Shown: one piece after another, positions 1 through 11,566 of the stretch
Numbering within the stretch: position 1 is the stretch's first letter
How the letters are laid out: each line of letters starts with the position of its first letter
Made by a program: the position numbers and the translations under genes
Source of the DNA: Nereocystis luetkeana
Lineage: Eukaryota > Sar > Phaeophyceae > Laminariales > Laminariaceae
Assembly: GCA_031213475.1 (NCBI GenBank)
Contig: JARUPZ010000026.1
Span: forward strand, 3,428,823 to 3,492,822
Direction: 5' to 3'
Length of the DNA: 64,000 nt
The notes under the pieces: generated by a model
What the model saw: the letters and a program-made list of their open reading frames with translations, nothing else
What the model was told of the DNA's origin: nothing
Databases searched by the model: none

Positions 1-1235
1 TTTCGGGATGGGTCTGCTCACAACTGCAAGTGAGGAACTTCAGTAGATGATCTAGATCATGATCTATCTGATCTGTTCGAAGTGTGCTCGTGTTTTTTCT
101 TTTTTTTTTCGCTTTCGTGACTCGCAAAAATCTTGCTGGCACCTGTTGAATACCTGGGGTGCACTTGATCCACGTCAGATGAATTTCCAGTTTGTGCGAC
201 TATCGTGATGCACGATCGTTTTAATAGCCGGCAACACAAAATAAACACGACTGGGCTCTCGAAGCATTTTGTTTTTTTTCTTTCTTCACTATGAGACTTA
301 TCCCTCTGTTGTACCTAAAAACGTGAAAAACTAAAAACGCCACCGATTCTCTCGCCATTTTTTTGTTTTGCTTGATCTCGAAGACACCTACTTTTATCCC
401 GGCACCCTAAAAATATAACCTTTCTGAGCCCTCAACAGTTTTAGTTTTTGTGCGTTGTGAACTGTGAAACTTTTTACAGATCGCCCAGATCGTCGATCCC
501 CACGTAACGCTCTGGGTTCTTCTTCGCGGCAGAAAGCTTCCTGGTCTGTATGATCTAAGTAGCTCATGTTGCCGAGTGAGATACGTTTGATATGGGGGGC
601 AGAAAGGGACGACCTTTGACGACGGGTTGTCCAGAAGATCGCCGAGGGTGAACGCTTGTACGAGTCGTGCAGGAAAGCAAAAATGATGGAGAAACATGAA
701 AACAAACGAACAGACAGACTAACATACAGACAGACAAGCATTTAGCCGAACGAACAAACACACAAACAAGCAAACAGCCGGACAAACAAACAAACAAACA
801 AACAAACAAACAAACAAACAAACGAACAAACAAACAAACAAACAAACGAAAACAAACTCCGCATGACCCAGCACGTGTTTCCTGGTTCGGATCAGGCGCT
901 CTACAAATCCTGCGTCACAACTCCCAACTGCAGGTTAGGATCTATCCATTCTTCCCCGCTTCGCGATTCGTCCAACCGTGTGAGACCTTTTCCGGCATCT
1001 GTTGTGCCCGGCGCGCTTGACCCACGTCGAAGATAACAGTGTACAGATGGTGGCTACCTCGCTGAAAACCTTCTGTCACACCGGGGCAAGGCGAAAAAAA
1101 TACACGATTGGGGTCTCGACTCTCAAAAAACTTTCCTCGTTTTTTTTTTGCGTCCTCGACTCTTGAACACGTTTCTCGTTCCTGCGTCTGTTGATACAAA
1201 TGCCCGGCGCACTTGACCTCCCCCCCCCCCCTCAG
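1..1235. other. Intron or upstream sequence of the ligase gene
   Basis: No exon of the ligase could be recognised here, although the preceding exon (the VNGAGLAMATMD and FLDVGGGA region) must lie to the left. The stretch holds an ATC-rich family H fragment near 40-180 and again near 540-590, an (AAAC)n-type tract at about 770-855, and poly-T runs. A C-run at 1219-1231 is the polypyrimidine tract of the 1236 acceptor. Confidence 0.6.
770..855. repeat. (AAAC)n tract
   Basis: CAAACAAACAAACAAACAAA with a few CGAAC interruptions. A shorter one lies at 35526-35560. Confidence 0.95.
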
Positions 1236-1396
1236 GTGGCGACTATCTTGGTGAACATCTTCGGCGGCATCATGAGGTGCGACGTTATCGCGACCGGGGT
1301 GATCAACGCGGCCAAGACAATCGGGATGAAGAAGCCCATCGTCATTAGGCTGCAGGGTACCAACGTGGAGCAGGCGAACGAGCTCATCGCCAACTG
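1236..1396 (+). CDS. Succinate-CoA ligase beta, antepenultimate exon
   Basis: The acceptor is a C-run followed by CTCAG. The exon holds 53 codons plus two bases (TG), then donor GTCAGT. It encodes [16 protein letters not shown] and [18 protein letters not shown], the phosphate/CoA-contacting core of the C-terminal domain. The frame stays open to TAG at 1407-1409, but family conservation (ELIAN followed by CGFKM or SGFKM) places the splice at 1396. Confidence 0.92.
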
Positions 1397-4300
1397 GTCA
1401 GTCGTCTAGGTTGCTACTGTACGCAGCTCCCGGTTGGGCTGCTGTTTTTTGCTCACGCTGAATGCTACAGTATTATATACCTGGTACAGAACGAGGTACC
1501 AGTTGTTTTTTATTCTACTTTTTTCAGCCAAGCTTGAAGTATGGCGTGGTGGGGAAGGGCGTGTACCCTATACAATTATAATACCAGTCTAGTAACACAC
1601 GTTTCCTTGTGTTTCTTCCAATCGTCGAGGCAAAAATACAGCACGGGACGGCCGCTAAGAAAAGCGGGCGGTAAGAAAGGCAGGCAGAGATTCACACGAA
1701 GTAAACAAAAAAAAGGGGGCGTCATTTTGCTGACTTGACTTGGTGTACAAGCGCACCCATTCTCCAGTAAGAAATCAAGCCTGGACCACCTCTCCTGTTT
1801 CTCAACACGTGCCAGGTATCTATCAGGTGCTGTATTTTACGCCCCACTTTCGCAAGTGCTGTTGCGTTGACCCTTCGGGGCTTCCCGGGCGGAAATTGCC
1901 GACAAGTCGTGACGATGATACCGTTCCAGACCTGGGACATTAGTATCGTTTTCTATCTCTATCTGCTGTGGGTCGTCTGGTTCCCCAGCTGCCGCTGTTA
2001 GAGAGGTGTTACAGATCCAGCGCAGTAAATACTACACCCTCATCGAAGATTCGTGACACGGATTGTTTACGCAAGCCCTCCTCCCAGCAGCGTGAGCTGG
2101 ATGCTATTTCCCTGGCACCGATCAGGAACCTATCTATCTGCTGTGAATGGGCTAAATGCCCCCACCCAGCAGCATGAGCTACAGTAGATGCTATTATATC
2201 GGGCACCGATCAGGGCCCTTGTTATCAGCTCTGAATCATCTAAATGCTCCCACCGGGCAGGATGAGCTAGATGCTAATATATGTGGTACCGACCAGGAAC
2301 CTATCTCTCTGCCCTGAATGATCTTATTCGTCATTAACATGCGGGGCTGATCTGTAGATGATCTACTCGTCCGAGGTGCGTATGCGTGTGCAACATTGGC
2401 TACGCAAGAAGCAAGAGCAGCCCGGGCTCTGCTGAGTTACGGGATGGGATCTATTTTCTCGCCCAGACTTCCAATCGCAGGAGATATTTCTTGGAACACG
2501 CCGTTGGGGTATGGTACACTATACCGCATGTCAGACAGATCATTTAACAGATCATCGATTCCCACAGTTCATGATCTAAATCTTGCGAGGCAGATATATT
2601 AAAACCCCGGTCTTGTATGATCTGTATGATCTGTATGATCTACAGTAGCTCATGTTGCCGGGTGGGGGGCGTATAGTCTGCATGACCTATATGGCATATC
2701 TTCCTCGGGTTCGATCTGTACTCTTCTGCAGATCCTGCACATTCTCTCACAACGGCAGGCGAAGAACTATACAGATTATCTAGATCATGACCTATCTGTA
2801 GACGGTCTGTTCGAGGTTGTGCACTACCAGTATATTTTACCTGGGACGTAGACGATTGAAAAAAAAGCAGGACTTGTCACGGGCCATGAGCCACACCCAA
2901 GAACCTTTCGAAATCTCATTCATGGGTCGGGTTGGGTCGGACCCGGTCGATTCAGGAGGGTTTTCAAGCTTCTCACGGGTCGAGTCTGGTCACGGTTAAT
3001 CGACCCGGCCCAACCCGACTTCGACCGCGAGGTTTGACCCGACCCTTGAACCGCCCTGAACATAACGCTCTTGCCGCGTGTTTGGCCACGTGTGTTTTTC
3101 TCCTGGGCCGCAAAAAACGTTTTCCCCTCTGCAGAAATGAACCAACACTACATTCTCCATTTTGTTTTTTTGTTCACCCCCCCCCCCCCCCCCCCCCGCC
3201 CCTCCTTTACTCCGCACAAGGTAATTGATCATATCACGTAGTGTTCAAGGTGAGGCACCCAAGAGGCAGTTGTATAATACTCCCATTGCTGTCTCTGGAA
3301 GTGGCTACACCGGAAATTAAATTAACTCATTGAAGCCGTCGTCCATATGCAAGTCCGCCCCACAAGCGGCTCTTAGTAGGATGCAGCTGACCCTTCATGC
3401 GACTCGCCGGACACCTCACGGCGCTTCGCGCTTGGTACAAGCAATGTCTGCCTGGTCGGTGAAAACCCGACATGCTCCGTCCCGGCATTGTAGGGATGCG
3501 AGGGTCTATGGTCAGACGACTACGGCCATGCATGAGATCGAGTACATCTCTCCTGTCGAGTACCCCCCCCCCCCCCCCCAAGCGGATGATGAGAGGGGGC
3601 TCCAAACGATTTGTTTTGCTTCTCTTAAAAACAGGAGTGCAGGTAACAAGGCCTTCTTACGATTTGCGCTCCCAGCGCGATGTTGACTATTTCAAGCATA
3701 GCGGGGGGCAGTTAAATCAAGTTACGCCCCTGTGGCTCAATGGTATATCGGTGTGTCAGGTGCTGGTACGACCTTAGACGCTGAGAGTGGGGCCGCCGCG
3801 AGCGCTGCCCTCCCCCTTTTGGTGCAGGTATCATCTTACTGCCTTCGCCCTCCCTCATACCTATTTCGAGGGACCGTGCCGTAGTAAACAGGACCAAATA
3901 TTGTCAGTAAAAACAGGGAAATATACGAGTATAGGTTCTGGTGTGTACCGTAGGTCCTATTTACTTCGTATGGTCCCCCGTAATAGTTGTAACTCCGATC
4001 CGGGTGTCACAGAGCGGGCTCTTTTTCCCTCCCCCCCACTACCCAGGGTTCTTGCCTTGCGCATCTTATCGCGAGAAGGCTTCCTCCATCCCCCTTTTTT
4101 TCCCCTCGTCGACGCGCATTGGAATCGCTGCATGTACCCGCCGTTGCTGCTGTCCCTTGACGCGTCGGACCCCCCGCACCGTCTGCTGTGTACGTGCGTA
4201 TACCTCGCCGGTGTTTGTCTCTTGTTTTTTTTCTCCCCCACCAGCGGTTTCAAGATGATCATCTCGAACGACCTGGAAGACGCCGCCGAGAAGGCGGTAG

Positions 4301-5357
4301 CCGTCGCGGAGATCTACAGCCAAGCGACGAAGGTACCGTATCGTGCCTCCTCGCCCCCACATGCCAATATGTATATGCGTATCCCTCTTCCTTTTTTTTG
4401 TTTTTTTTTTGTTTTCCCCTTTCGCCAGTTCTCTTTTTCTCCAGGTTTCCAGTTTTCCTTCCTTTTTTTTTTTTTTTTTTTTTCTTCTATTTCTCCCTTT
4501 CTCCGTTCATCCGTGTTTCCGTTTCGTTTTCGTTTTCTCATCCGTTCGCACGATTTGTACCTCAACAAAAAAAAAACGGATTTGTTTTGCACAAGAGCGA
4601 GTTTGGTCGTGGACCCACCGTGAGATAGCCCTGGAATGTTCGTACACGAATATTTTGACAGTGGAGCACCCGCGAAACTACAGTATTATATATACCTGGT
4701 ACCCCCGTGTCGTTGGTTTATAGAATTATTGTGTTGGGAATACCCTACCGTAGCTGCGAACCCGACCGATTTGTGTGGTTTATTTGTACTCAGGTTGGCA
4801 AGGTGCGTGATACGTCGACCGCGCGTACTCTGCATTCCATTTCAATGTTGAGGTATTTTTCAAAAGTTTATGCCGCACGCAAGTCAGTTGTATTAATTCG
4901 ACCGATGAAGGGTGTTGACGCGCTTTTGCTTTTAGTGGTGTGCCCTGAATTTCCGTACGTACGCACAACAAACATGTTCGAGGTGGAGCAACAGCGCAAT
5001 AGCCCCGAATGTTGTTGTTGGTGAATGGATGTTGGCCGTGGACAGCCTTAGCAGCGCCAAGTATAGCAGCATGATACTCAGAGACCGGAGAAGCCCCTCG
5101 CTTCCAAGGGGCCAGAGCTTGAATAGTCAAGAGATACAACGTGATGACCCCGACTGGCCTGCCTCCCCTCCCCCCCCCCCCCCTCCTCTCTCCCTCGCTC
5201 CCTCCCTCTCTCCTACAACGCGATCACTCCGGCTGGCGTCCCTCCCCCCCCTCCCTCCCTTGCCCCCCCCCCCCCCCCTGTGCACATGCCTTGTCCCGTT
5301 TGCTTCCTTTTGTATTAGGTTGGAATCGACGTCGAGCTTCAGGCGGCTAGCGCATGA
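1236..5357 (+). CDS. Succinate-CoA ligase beta subunit, C-terminal three exons (partial gene)
   Basis: Mitochondrial TCA-cycle enzyme subunit that forms succinate plus ATP or GTP from succinyl-CoA together with the alpha subunit. Exons join as 1236-1396, 4245-4332 and 5319-5357, giving a continuous 95-residue C-terminus ending in TGA. Diagnostic segments are [34 protein letters not shown] and the C-terminal helix [15 protein letters not shown], all typical of the CoA-binding C-terminal domain of SucC/SUCLA2/SUCLG2. Phases agree at both introns (2 then 0). The ATP-grasp N-terminal part must lie left of the window. Nucleotide specificity (ADP- or GDP-forming) cannot be read from this part. The neighbouring flippase gene converges on it from the - strand. 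Confidence 0.93.
2925..3065. repeat. GGGTC foldback (family G)
   Basis: GGGTCGGGTTGGGTCGGACC on the left and AACCCGACTTCGACC plus GACCCGACCC on the right. The arms can pair. Confidence 0.65.
3200..3580 (-). repeat. Family E interspersed element
   Basis: Family E runs from TTTACTCCGCACAAGG through CATTGCTGTCTCTGGAAGTG and GTAGGATGCAGCTGACCC to CATGCATGAGATCGAGTAC and a C-run. Non-coding. Copies vary from about 70 to 550 bp. Confidence 0.8.
3863..3985 (+). mobile_element. Family A MITE, copy 1
   Basis: Family A elements are about 110 bp. Their arms TTACGGGGGACCATAGTAAA and its reverse complement are flanked by TA, which suggests a Tc1/mariner-type origin. This copy has a degenerate left arm (GAGGGACC) and an intact right arm. 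No protein is encoded. Confidence 0.8.
4245..4332 (+). CDS. Succinate-CoA ligase beta, penultimate exon
   Basis: After a T/C-rich tract and CACCAG, the first base C completes the TGC codon from the previous exon. Then [20 protein letters not shown] and AEIYSQATK follow, 29 codons, with donor GTACCG. This is the conserved C-terminal helix of the beta subunit. Confidence 0.9.
4333..5318 (+). other. Ligase last intron (0.99 kb)
   Basis: GTACCG...ATTAG intron. A 100-base T/C-rich run (about 4385-4545), C-rich stretches at 5165-5280 and one TACCTGGTA nonamer near 4695 are the only notable content. Confidence 0.75.
5319..5357 (+). CDS. Succinate-CoA ligase beta, terminal exon
   Basis: A 12-codon last exon plus stop. 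The acceptor TGTATTAG follows a pyrimidine-rich stretch. The encoded [12 protein letters not shown] matches the short beta-strand end of the family (V.VD..F.LP). The phase-0 join to QATK fits. The exon is tiny, so confidence rests on the phase and the IDVEL pattern. Confidence 0.8.
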   Translation, partial: VGIDVELQAASA

Positions 5358-7194
5358 GACCTTCCTTTGCCGTCACTGAGAACCACCTGGTAGTACATAC
5401 GTCCTGCACGAACGGAGGGAATCGAAGCGCCCTTTTTTCAGCCCGAACATTTGGAGTATTTTTGCACCATGAGAGGGGACGACGATGGTTGTGGATGTCG
5501 GCCGCGACTGTTGGTCTCCCAGCGCCGCGTCGTTCTGAGCTGAACTTCTGAGTGTGCTCGGCCCCTCTGCCCGTGTGTGTAGCCATGGGGCGGCGTGTTG
5601 AGGGTTTTTTCGAGGCCTGGGACAACACATTGATGAGCTGGGCCGCTGCGTTGAGGACTGTCGTTGGATGTTGATATGCCTCTCTGGAACAGCTCAGCGC
5701 GGTATTGGGTCGCGGCATGGAATATATTGATTGGGTTTCGACGCTCATCGCTGCAAATGAGTCGCTGCATTTGAGGGTTGTCGTCGTCATGTTTTTTTTT
5801 CGTGTAGGGATCAGCGCATCGCTGGGTCGAGGCACCGCCGCAGTGAGGATTACCGTTGGATGATGTTGTCTGAGACATCGCGGAGCTTCGTTGAGTCTCT
5901 GGCTGCGCTGGGAGTTTATCACCCTCCACCCTCCGCTCCTTCCTTGCTACTCGAACGGAGAGAGGCATCCCAAGGGCCGCTGCCAGCCCCTTCTCCCGGC
6001 CACTACCCCTGCGGCGGATGGGTGCAAGGGTCTGTCGAGTCTCCATTCCCATTAGATGCTCCCAGTCAACCGGCGGGAATTGATTTAGGCTGAAAACCTT
6101 TGGCGCTCGTGGAGGGAAAATTCACTCTTGGCCGACAATGTAAGGGCCTCACACGCGTATTTGTGTTAGTACTATAGCGTTCCTTCTGTTTTCGGCCGAA
6201 AGGGCTGTTGGACCACGTACCAGGGTATGTATGTGGCGGTATTTCTCGGTTGACCGAGCGGCCTCCTGGGGTCAGGGGAGCAGCGCCGCTGCAGCGGTCC
6301 AGGTCCGGGTGCAAGCAGAGGGTTTGCGCTCTGCTCTATACCCGGACGTCTGCGGTGGACCCATTCGCTGTCTCTTGTGGATCGGGAAATTCTATCAGAT
6401 ACCTATTCGTAGGGAGCGGGGGGGAGGCATGCGTTGGATTACGACGTGTACCATACCTGGTATTTCCTTTTTGTGGGTGGCTTGTTGTTGCGAAATTCCG
6501 TACTGGAGTGTTTGCCTGCCGCTGAGGAAGGTGTACCGCTCGGCGTGGGGCCGAGCTCTTTCGAAGGATGGTAGTTCAAACTCTGTCACGTATCCCGTAG
6601 GTGAACCGCGAGCAGCGCTCTCATAAAAGCTACAATATTAATTGTGCTTGTGCCGCTTCTTCCCACAACAGGAGTATCAGAAAGTTTTCTTCCTCGTTTT
6701 TCCCCTGCGCTATTAATAGTCGTGTTCGTTCGAGAGCAAGGATTTTCGGTGTCCGATCCACCCCAGAAAAGTTGGTGTCGGGACAGGGGTCCACGAAAAA
6801 AAATCCCGACATCCCACTATTAATGCCTGTTTTGGATACCCTGACAGGGGGGGGGTACACACTAAAACCAAGTGGAAACACATACATGGGGGGGAAAAAA
6901 TCTCGCGTTTTCGTATATCTGGGTCCAGAACTTCCTCCACGCTATTAAGAGTTTAGTTCTTCAATATGACAATGGGAAAGGGTGCATGCACGTAAGCCGT
7001 GTTCGTACTTTTAATCGAGCACCCTTGAGTGGTTGGAACCGGCTGGCGGAGGCGTATGTATCCGTCTTGTCTTACCTGCTCTGCATGCAGATCGTTCGAT
7101 CCCCCGTTGCGCTTACCGCAATGACATGGGAGAGACAACACAACACACACACCCTCCGACGCTTTTTTTTTTTGTTCACGTGATTTTCCTCGCT

Positions 7195-7550
7195 GCAGTA
7201 GGGGTGCACCATTTCTTTTTTTTTCGGCACTAGAGGGGCTCCGTACCTCACCCGAAAACTGGTTCCAGCAAAACAAAAAACGAAAAATGTATCCCGCTGA
7301 AAAATGCCATCGCCCGAGTATACGAAAACGTAATTTTTCGAAACAAGATTGGCCTCTTCCCCCACACGCTTTCGGGTTATAACCCCTTTAGAACTCCGGT
7401 CCCGTTTTGGGGACAAGGCACTCAAACTCCAAGTAATTTGTCCCCAGTTGTCCCCAAAACGAGACTGCAGTCCTAAAAGGAGGCCCCCCGTCATTCGGAG
7501 AACATTTGAGCGGAAATGTGCTATATTATACCTCTATCGTAGAGCGTGTC
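7195..7550 (-). mobile_element. Family B MITE carrying a family C insertion
   Basis: Family B elements are about 245 bp with TIR GCGTTCTACGATAGAGGT and no coding capacity. This one has a degenerate outer left end. It is interrupted at the site that reads GGTTAAGG in other copies by a hairpin (7380-7480), and ends ACCTCTATCGTAGAGCGTGT. Confidence 0.72.
7380..7480. mobile_element. Family C hairpin MITE
   Basis: Arms ACCCCTTTAGAACTCCGGTC and GACTGCAGTCCTAAAAGG fold back on each other. Sits inside a family B element. Confidence 0.78.
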
Positions 7551-7659
7551 TGGAGATGAGTGGAACAAACTTTGAGCGATCATGGGATCTTATTTCGTAT
7601 ATGTACACATGAATAGGAACGCACCTTTTTCGGTTGCGTGTATGCCCGCCCTGTTCTGG

Positions 7660-7875
7660 GGGGGGGGGGTGTACTCGATAGGAGAGATGTACTCGATCTC
7701 ATGCATGGCCGTAGTCGTATGACCAGAGACCCTCGCATCCCTGCAATGCCGGGACGGAGCATGTCGGGTTTTCACCGACCAGGCAGACATTGCTTGCACC
7801 AAGCGCGAAGGGCCGTGAGGTGTCTGGCGAGTCGCATTGAGGGTGAGCTGCATCCTACTAAGAACCACTTTGGGT
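7660..7875 (+). repeat. Family E copy
   Basis: G-run then GTACTCGATAGGAGAGATGT, CATGCATGGCCGTAGTCGTA, ending GCATCCTACTAAGAACC. Confidence 0.8.
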
Positions 7876-8399
7876 GCGCGGGGGGGAAGAAAAAGAAGGT
7901 CTCGGAAATCCATCCCCTGAGCGTGTGCTGTCTTGCTGTGGTCATTAAACCCTTTTGAAACCCCAAAAAAGCGAAAAAAACACACACACACACACGCACA
8001 AATACCTTTCTGTACCAAAGTGTGGGGGCCTTTTCTATGTCAATGTCCAATACGTACGGCCCGTATTTGTAGGAACGGAGTGGCACTATCATGACTTTGG
8101 TGCTATCAATGGTCTATCTGGGAGCAGGCAGTGAGGGCACCGGCGTGCACGGGTAAGAATCACGCTGCTTGTGCGCCCGTGCCTTGCGCCGTACGACTCC
8201 TTTCGTTGTATCTCGGACACCGATTGGTATCGTCTCTCCATCGCGCCGTGATCGTGTCGCTGTGTAAGCGGCATTTTGTTTTATCGTCAATCCCCCCCCT
8301 CCGAAAAACCGAAGGGGGTTAAACGGTACCTGGTAGGTGATAAACCTGGCGGTTGGTTGTGTACCCCCCCCCCTACACGTTGAAGGGCGACTACCCGCA

Positions 8400-8627
8400 A
8401 TTCCGCCTCACAGGCGGTTATTGGTAGAATGCAGATCTCACCCTTCATGCGAACCGCCCCGCGACGACACACCCCACCTCACTGCGCTTGTTCGCGCTTG
8501 GTGCAAGCAATGTCGGCCTGGTCGGTGAAAAACCCCACGGGCTTCGTCCCGTCATTGTGGGGATGCGAGGGTCTATGGTCCTACGATTCCGGTCATGTAT
8601 GGCATGAGTAACCCCCCCCCCCCCCCC
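8400..8627 (-). repeat. Family E copy
   Basis: Internal part (GGTAGAATGCAGATCTCACC to GGTCTATGGTC) ending in a C-run at about 8612-8627. Confidence 0.75.
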
Positions 8628-8639
8628 ACATCAATATTT

Positions 8640-8870
8640 TCGACGCTTCCATCCGTATGCAAGGCTGCCCGCCTCGCCAGCAGTTCTCAGGAGGATGCAC
8701 AGCTCACTCTTCATGGAACTGCCCCCACGTCACGATTGGCTTCGTGCTTGGTGGCAAGCAATGTCTGCCTGGTCAGTGAAAAGCCGACGTGCTCCGTCCC
8801 GGCAATGCAGGGATGAGAGGGTCTATGGTCAAACGCCTATGGCGACGCGTGACATGAGTGTACCACCCCC
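8640..8870 (-). repeat. Family E copy
   Basis: Tandem to the previous copy and diverged (GGAGGATGCACAGCTCACTC to GAGGGTCTATGGTCAAACG). Confidence 0.7.
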
Positions 8871-9301
8871 CTACCCTCAGCCGGTAGGTTCGGTGTTGCC
8901 CCCGTTACCCGACGGGTCTTCGTAAAAGAAAAACTCCAAGCGTGTTTACGCCACTTTACGGTATACCGGTGATGTTTACGCGAGTTTACGGTGGACCATC
9001 ACAAGCGCAAGACCCTCAGACCATTTATCAAACCAACAAGTAAATCTACCGTTTTATGTCCCGAGTGAGTGTTTTCCTGTCGGAACATCAGTGGCAACCT
9101 AAAAAGTTGTGCGCCGAAGGAGTACGACTATGCACGTCTTCGTTTTTCGCCCAACCAACTGCTTTGCTTGTTGGGGACATGGCAGAGGTGACAGGGGGAT
9201 GCATACAGTACGTATTCACCTTCCCCACTTGCTACACCTGATATCGCGCGCGGGTAGGAGATAATCTTTGGGGGTGGGAGCAAGACTTAAGTCGTCTGTG
9301 C

Positions 9302-9700
9302 TTAGGGAGCCGCCGCGGTTACCGTAGAGGCAACGCGCAATCGATAGCGGCATCCCCTGAAATGAATCTCCCCAGCCGACTTCCTACAAATCAAGGACGG
9401 CCTACACACAGCGAAAACGGATGATAGGCAACGCTCCACATGGACGCACCGCTCGGCTTGCGCTCGAACACTCTTCTTCCCGTTGACGCAGAGAAACCCA
9501 CATGCCGGAAATGAGCCCGCGGAGGGGTGGATTATCTTGCGGTTCGTAGCCTCTTTGCTGCTCGAGAGGTAGACAGCCGACAGCGAGCAAATAATCATGA
9601 CGATCGCTGCATCTGCCGCACGATGCAGCACGAATTGCCGAGGTGCGGCGGTGTGCCTGAACTGCGGTGTACGCCCACGACTGCGAATCAAAACCCACAA
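9302..9700 (-). CDS. Unrecognised open frame, 132 codons
   Basis: A GC-richer patch than its surroundings, open in two overlapping - frames. The longer frame has one hydrophobic stretch (AAIVMIICSLSAVYL) that could be a membrane helix. I do not recognise a family, see no splice signals that tie it to a neighbour, and cannot exclude chance. Confidence 0.12.
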   Translation of the reverse strand: MWVLIRSRGRTPQFRHTAAPRQFVLHRAADAAIVMIICSLSAVYLSSSKEATNRKIIHPSAGSFPACGFLCVNGKKSVRAQAERCVHVERCLSSVFAVCRPSLICRKSAGEIHFRGCRYRLRVASTVTAAAP

Positions 9701-10209
9701 AAGATCAACCTACCAACCATGTGGGGTTCGTTTCCGGGGGGAGGGGGGGGGGTGCGCTACTACAGCGAGAAAAGTGGCATAGGAAATTGCGCTTAGCTGG
9801 CGAGCGCCACCTAAATTAAAATTTTACCAGGAGGGATGGTGTCACAATATGGTTCTACGAAGGTTTGCCGGGCCCACACTGTGATCAAGCAATATGCAAG
9901 ATAAGGACAGCAATGCGTAGCTTAGAGCGCGTGTCTCGGGGCGACGCTGAGCCGAGTAAAGCGCGGCGCAACAAGAACATCGAGTTATTGGCTGGAGTGA
10001 ACGCCCCACGATACGGTTATGATGGGTATAGTTTACATGATACATACCTGGTACAGTGTACCTGGTATCGTTCTAGACGTATATGTACGTACCGATTTCC
10101 TCCCGCTGGTCGTTACAGGTAAGTCTTTCGTGTTTTGGGCCGGAAAACGTTGTCCCCCAACACAAAGGACGTGCTGATTTAATCATACTGCACAGACGGC
10201 CCCCAAAAA

Positions 10210-10650
10210 ATGAGACAAGGGTGGTATAGACCCCAAACACTTCGACGGCTGGTCGGCCTTTTCGTTTGTTTCAGCAAACACAAAATCTCCTCGATCGTCG
10301 GATTTTCCCCCCGCGTCACCCCACGTCCGAACATGCCTCCGAAAGGGAAACCGTCACGTACCTTGAAACCAAAGCACAGCAGTCGAAAGACGATGCGTTC
10401 AAGAAGACCCTGGGAAGTGTGGAAGTGTGATCGTGTTCACGCCCCACGACTACTTTCGTCGGAAGCCTTTTTTTTAATGGCGGGCACTGCGACCCCTCGT
10501 GGCGGCACGCTGGGATCAGGGACTCATGGCAAGCACGCCGACTTTCGCATTACAAAGGCTGCATCACAGCTTCTCAACACTACCACAGTAGTGTTTCTTG
10601 AAGCCGAAGAGCCCGAGGTCTATCGATACAGTCTTAGACTACAGCAGTAG
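10210..10650 (+). CDS. Unrecognised open frame, 146 codons
   Basis: An open frame with an internal methionine and a basic stretch (MPPKGKPSRTLKPKHSSRK) about 40 residues in. No domain recognised. It may be a small gene, a gene relic or chance between the two convergent genes. Confidence 0.13.
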   Translation: MRQGWYRPQTLRRLVGLFVCFSKHKISSIVGFSPRVTPRPNMPPKGKPSRTLKPKHSSRKTMRSRRPWEVWKCDRVHAPRLLSSEAFFLMAGTATPRGGTLGSGTHGKHADFRITKAASQLLNTTTVVFLEAEEPEVYRYSLRLQQ

Positions 10651-11566
10651 GGCTGCCCCGCAAACTATAGACAACAAAACCTAATCCAAGGCGCGACACC
10701 TATTACACGTTAATATCGCCATTATCAGAGGTAGATGCTCTGTCTCTACCTCCGACGCGAGCGGTTCGCCAACAAGTTTTGTCTTTCACCTGTGTTGCGA
10801 GCCTTCACGTGTATGTCGAAGGGATACTAACCTTTTTGTACCTCCTATTTTTCTTCTCAAGAGCACATGAACCAACACGCCGCAATCTCTGTTGCAACAA
10901 TCCACGGAATATTCTCGGTCCCGTTCCCGAGCTCCAATACTCCTCTTCAATTTTCTTTTCATCCTCCAGCGCACGGATAGAACGTAAGAACCCAGCCCCC
11001 ACCCCCATGCCTCCCTGCAGCGCCACGGGTAGACCATAAAAGCCCAGCGCCCCCCCCCCCCTCCCCAATATTGTTTTGCTGTGGCCATAAGATCTCGCAC
11101 ACTAAGCGAATCGTCGACTCAAAAAATACACGCGTGTACGCCTCTACTACCATCATGGGAATGGTCTCGTCTTTAAGCATAGGGCAACTTACTCCCGATA
11201 GCAATGTTCTCGCCGAGGCTGAGGGAAGAGCAATATTAGCCCTGAGGATACATACCCGCAATGAACACCACCTTCCAACAGCGTCATCCAGAGCAGGCAA
11301 AACCGTAATACGGGTTCCCTCCCCTCCCCTCCCCTGGAAAGCCGCTGGTGAAATGTAACAAGATAAACACTAGTATACCGGTGGCGTGCCTACTTACGCC
11401 AGAGGTTTCTCTTACAAACGCCCACACACACACACCACCCCCCCCCCCTCGGTGAGGGGAAGGTAAAACAAAATAAACAGCAAAATAAATACCGGCGGTA
11501 TGTTTACGCCACAGAGAGGTCTTCCCTTCTGCAATAGCCCTTCGCTTTGTCGGAAGCATATCATTG

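Larger units (their letters stand above)
1397..4244 (+). other. Ligase intron (2.85 kb) with several repeats
   Basis: GTCAGT...CACCAG intron. It contains family H sequence (about 1960-2820), a GGGTC foldback (about 2925-3065), a family E element in reverse orientation (3200-3580) and the first family A MITE (3863-3985). No other coding sequence was recognised. Confidence 0.75.
5358..11566. other. Region between the two convergent 3' ends
   Basis: The first part is probably the ligase 3' UTR (three imperfect repeats of a GCTGCGTTGAGG-type segment at about 5640-5860). Next come a family B element carrying a family C insertion (about 7195-7550), family E copies (7660-7875, 8400-8627, 8640-8870), CA/GT runs and C/G homopolymers. 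Unrecognised open frames lie at 9302-9700 (-) and 10210-10650 (+). The flippase 3' UTR presumably lies just below 11567. No clear polyadenylation signal could be assigned. Confidence 0.6.

Noticed and set aside
476..660. Possible C-terminal exon on the - strand (KLSAAKKNPERYVGIDDL before a stop) with a neighbour FTLGDLLDNPSSK
   Set aside because: Reads protein-like, but the supposed acceptor lies in family H repeat text, the intron would be under 70 bases, and I recognise no family. It would also be nested in a ligase intron.
3727..3797. tRNA-like segment GCCCCTGTGGCTCAATGGTA ... GTGGGGC
   Set aside because: An A-box-like sequence and five acceptor pairs exist, but there is no T arm (no GTTCRA) and no anticodon stem.
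3787..4628. Phe/Leu/Ser-rich + strand frames around the ligase penultimate exon
   Set aside because: They run through the T/C-rich intron. Only 4245-4332 in the correct frame is coding.
5347..6052. Two overlapping - strand frames of about 190 and 204 codons after the ligase stop
   Set aside because: No recognisable domain, overlapping each other in different frames, and positioned in the likely ligase 3' UTR with internal repeats.
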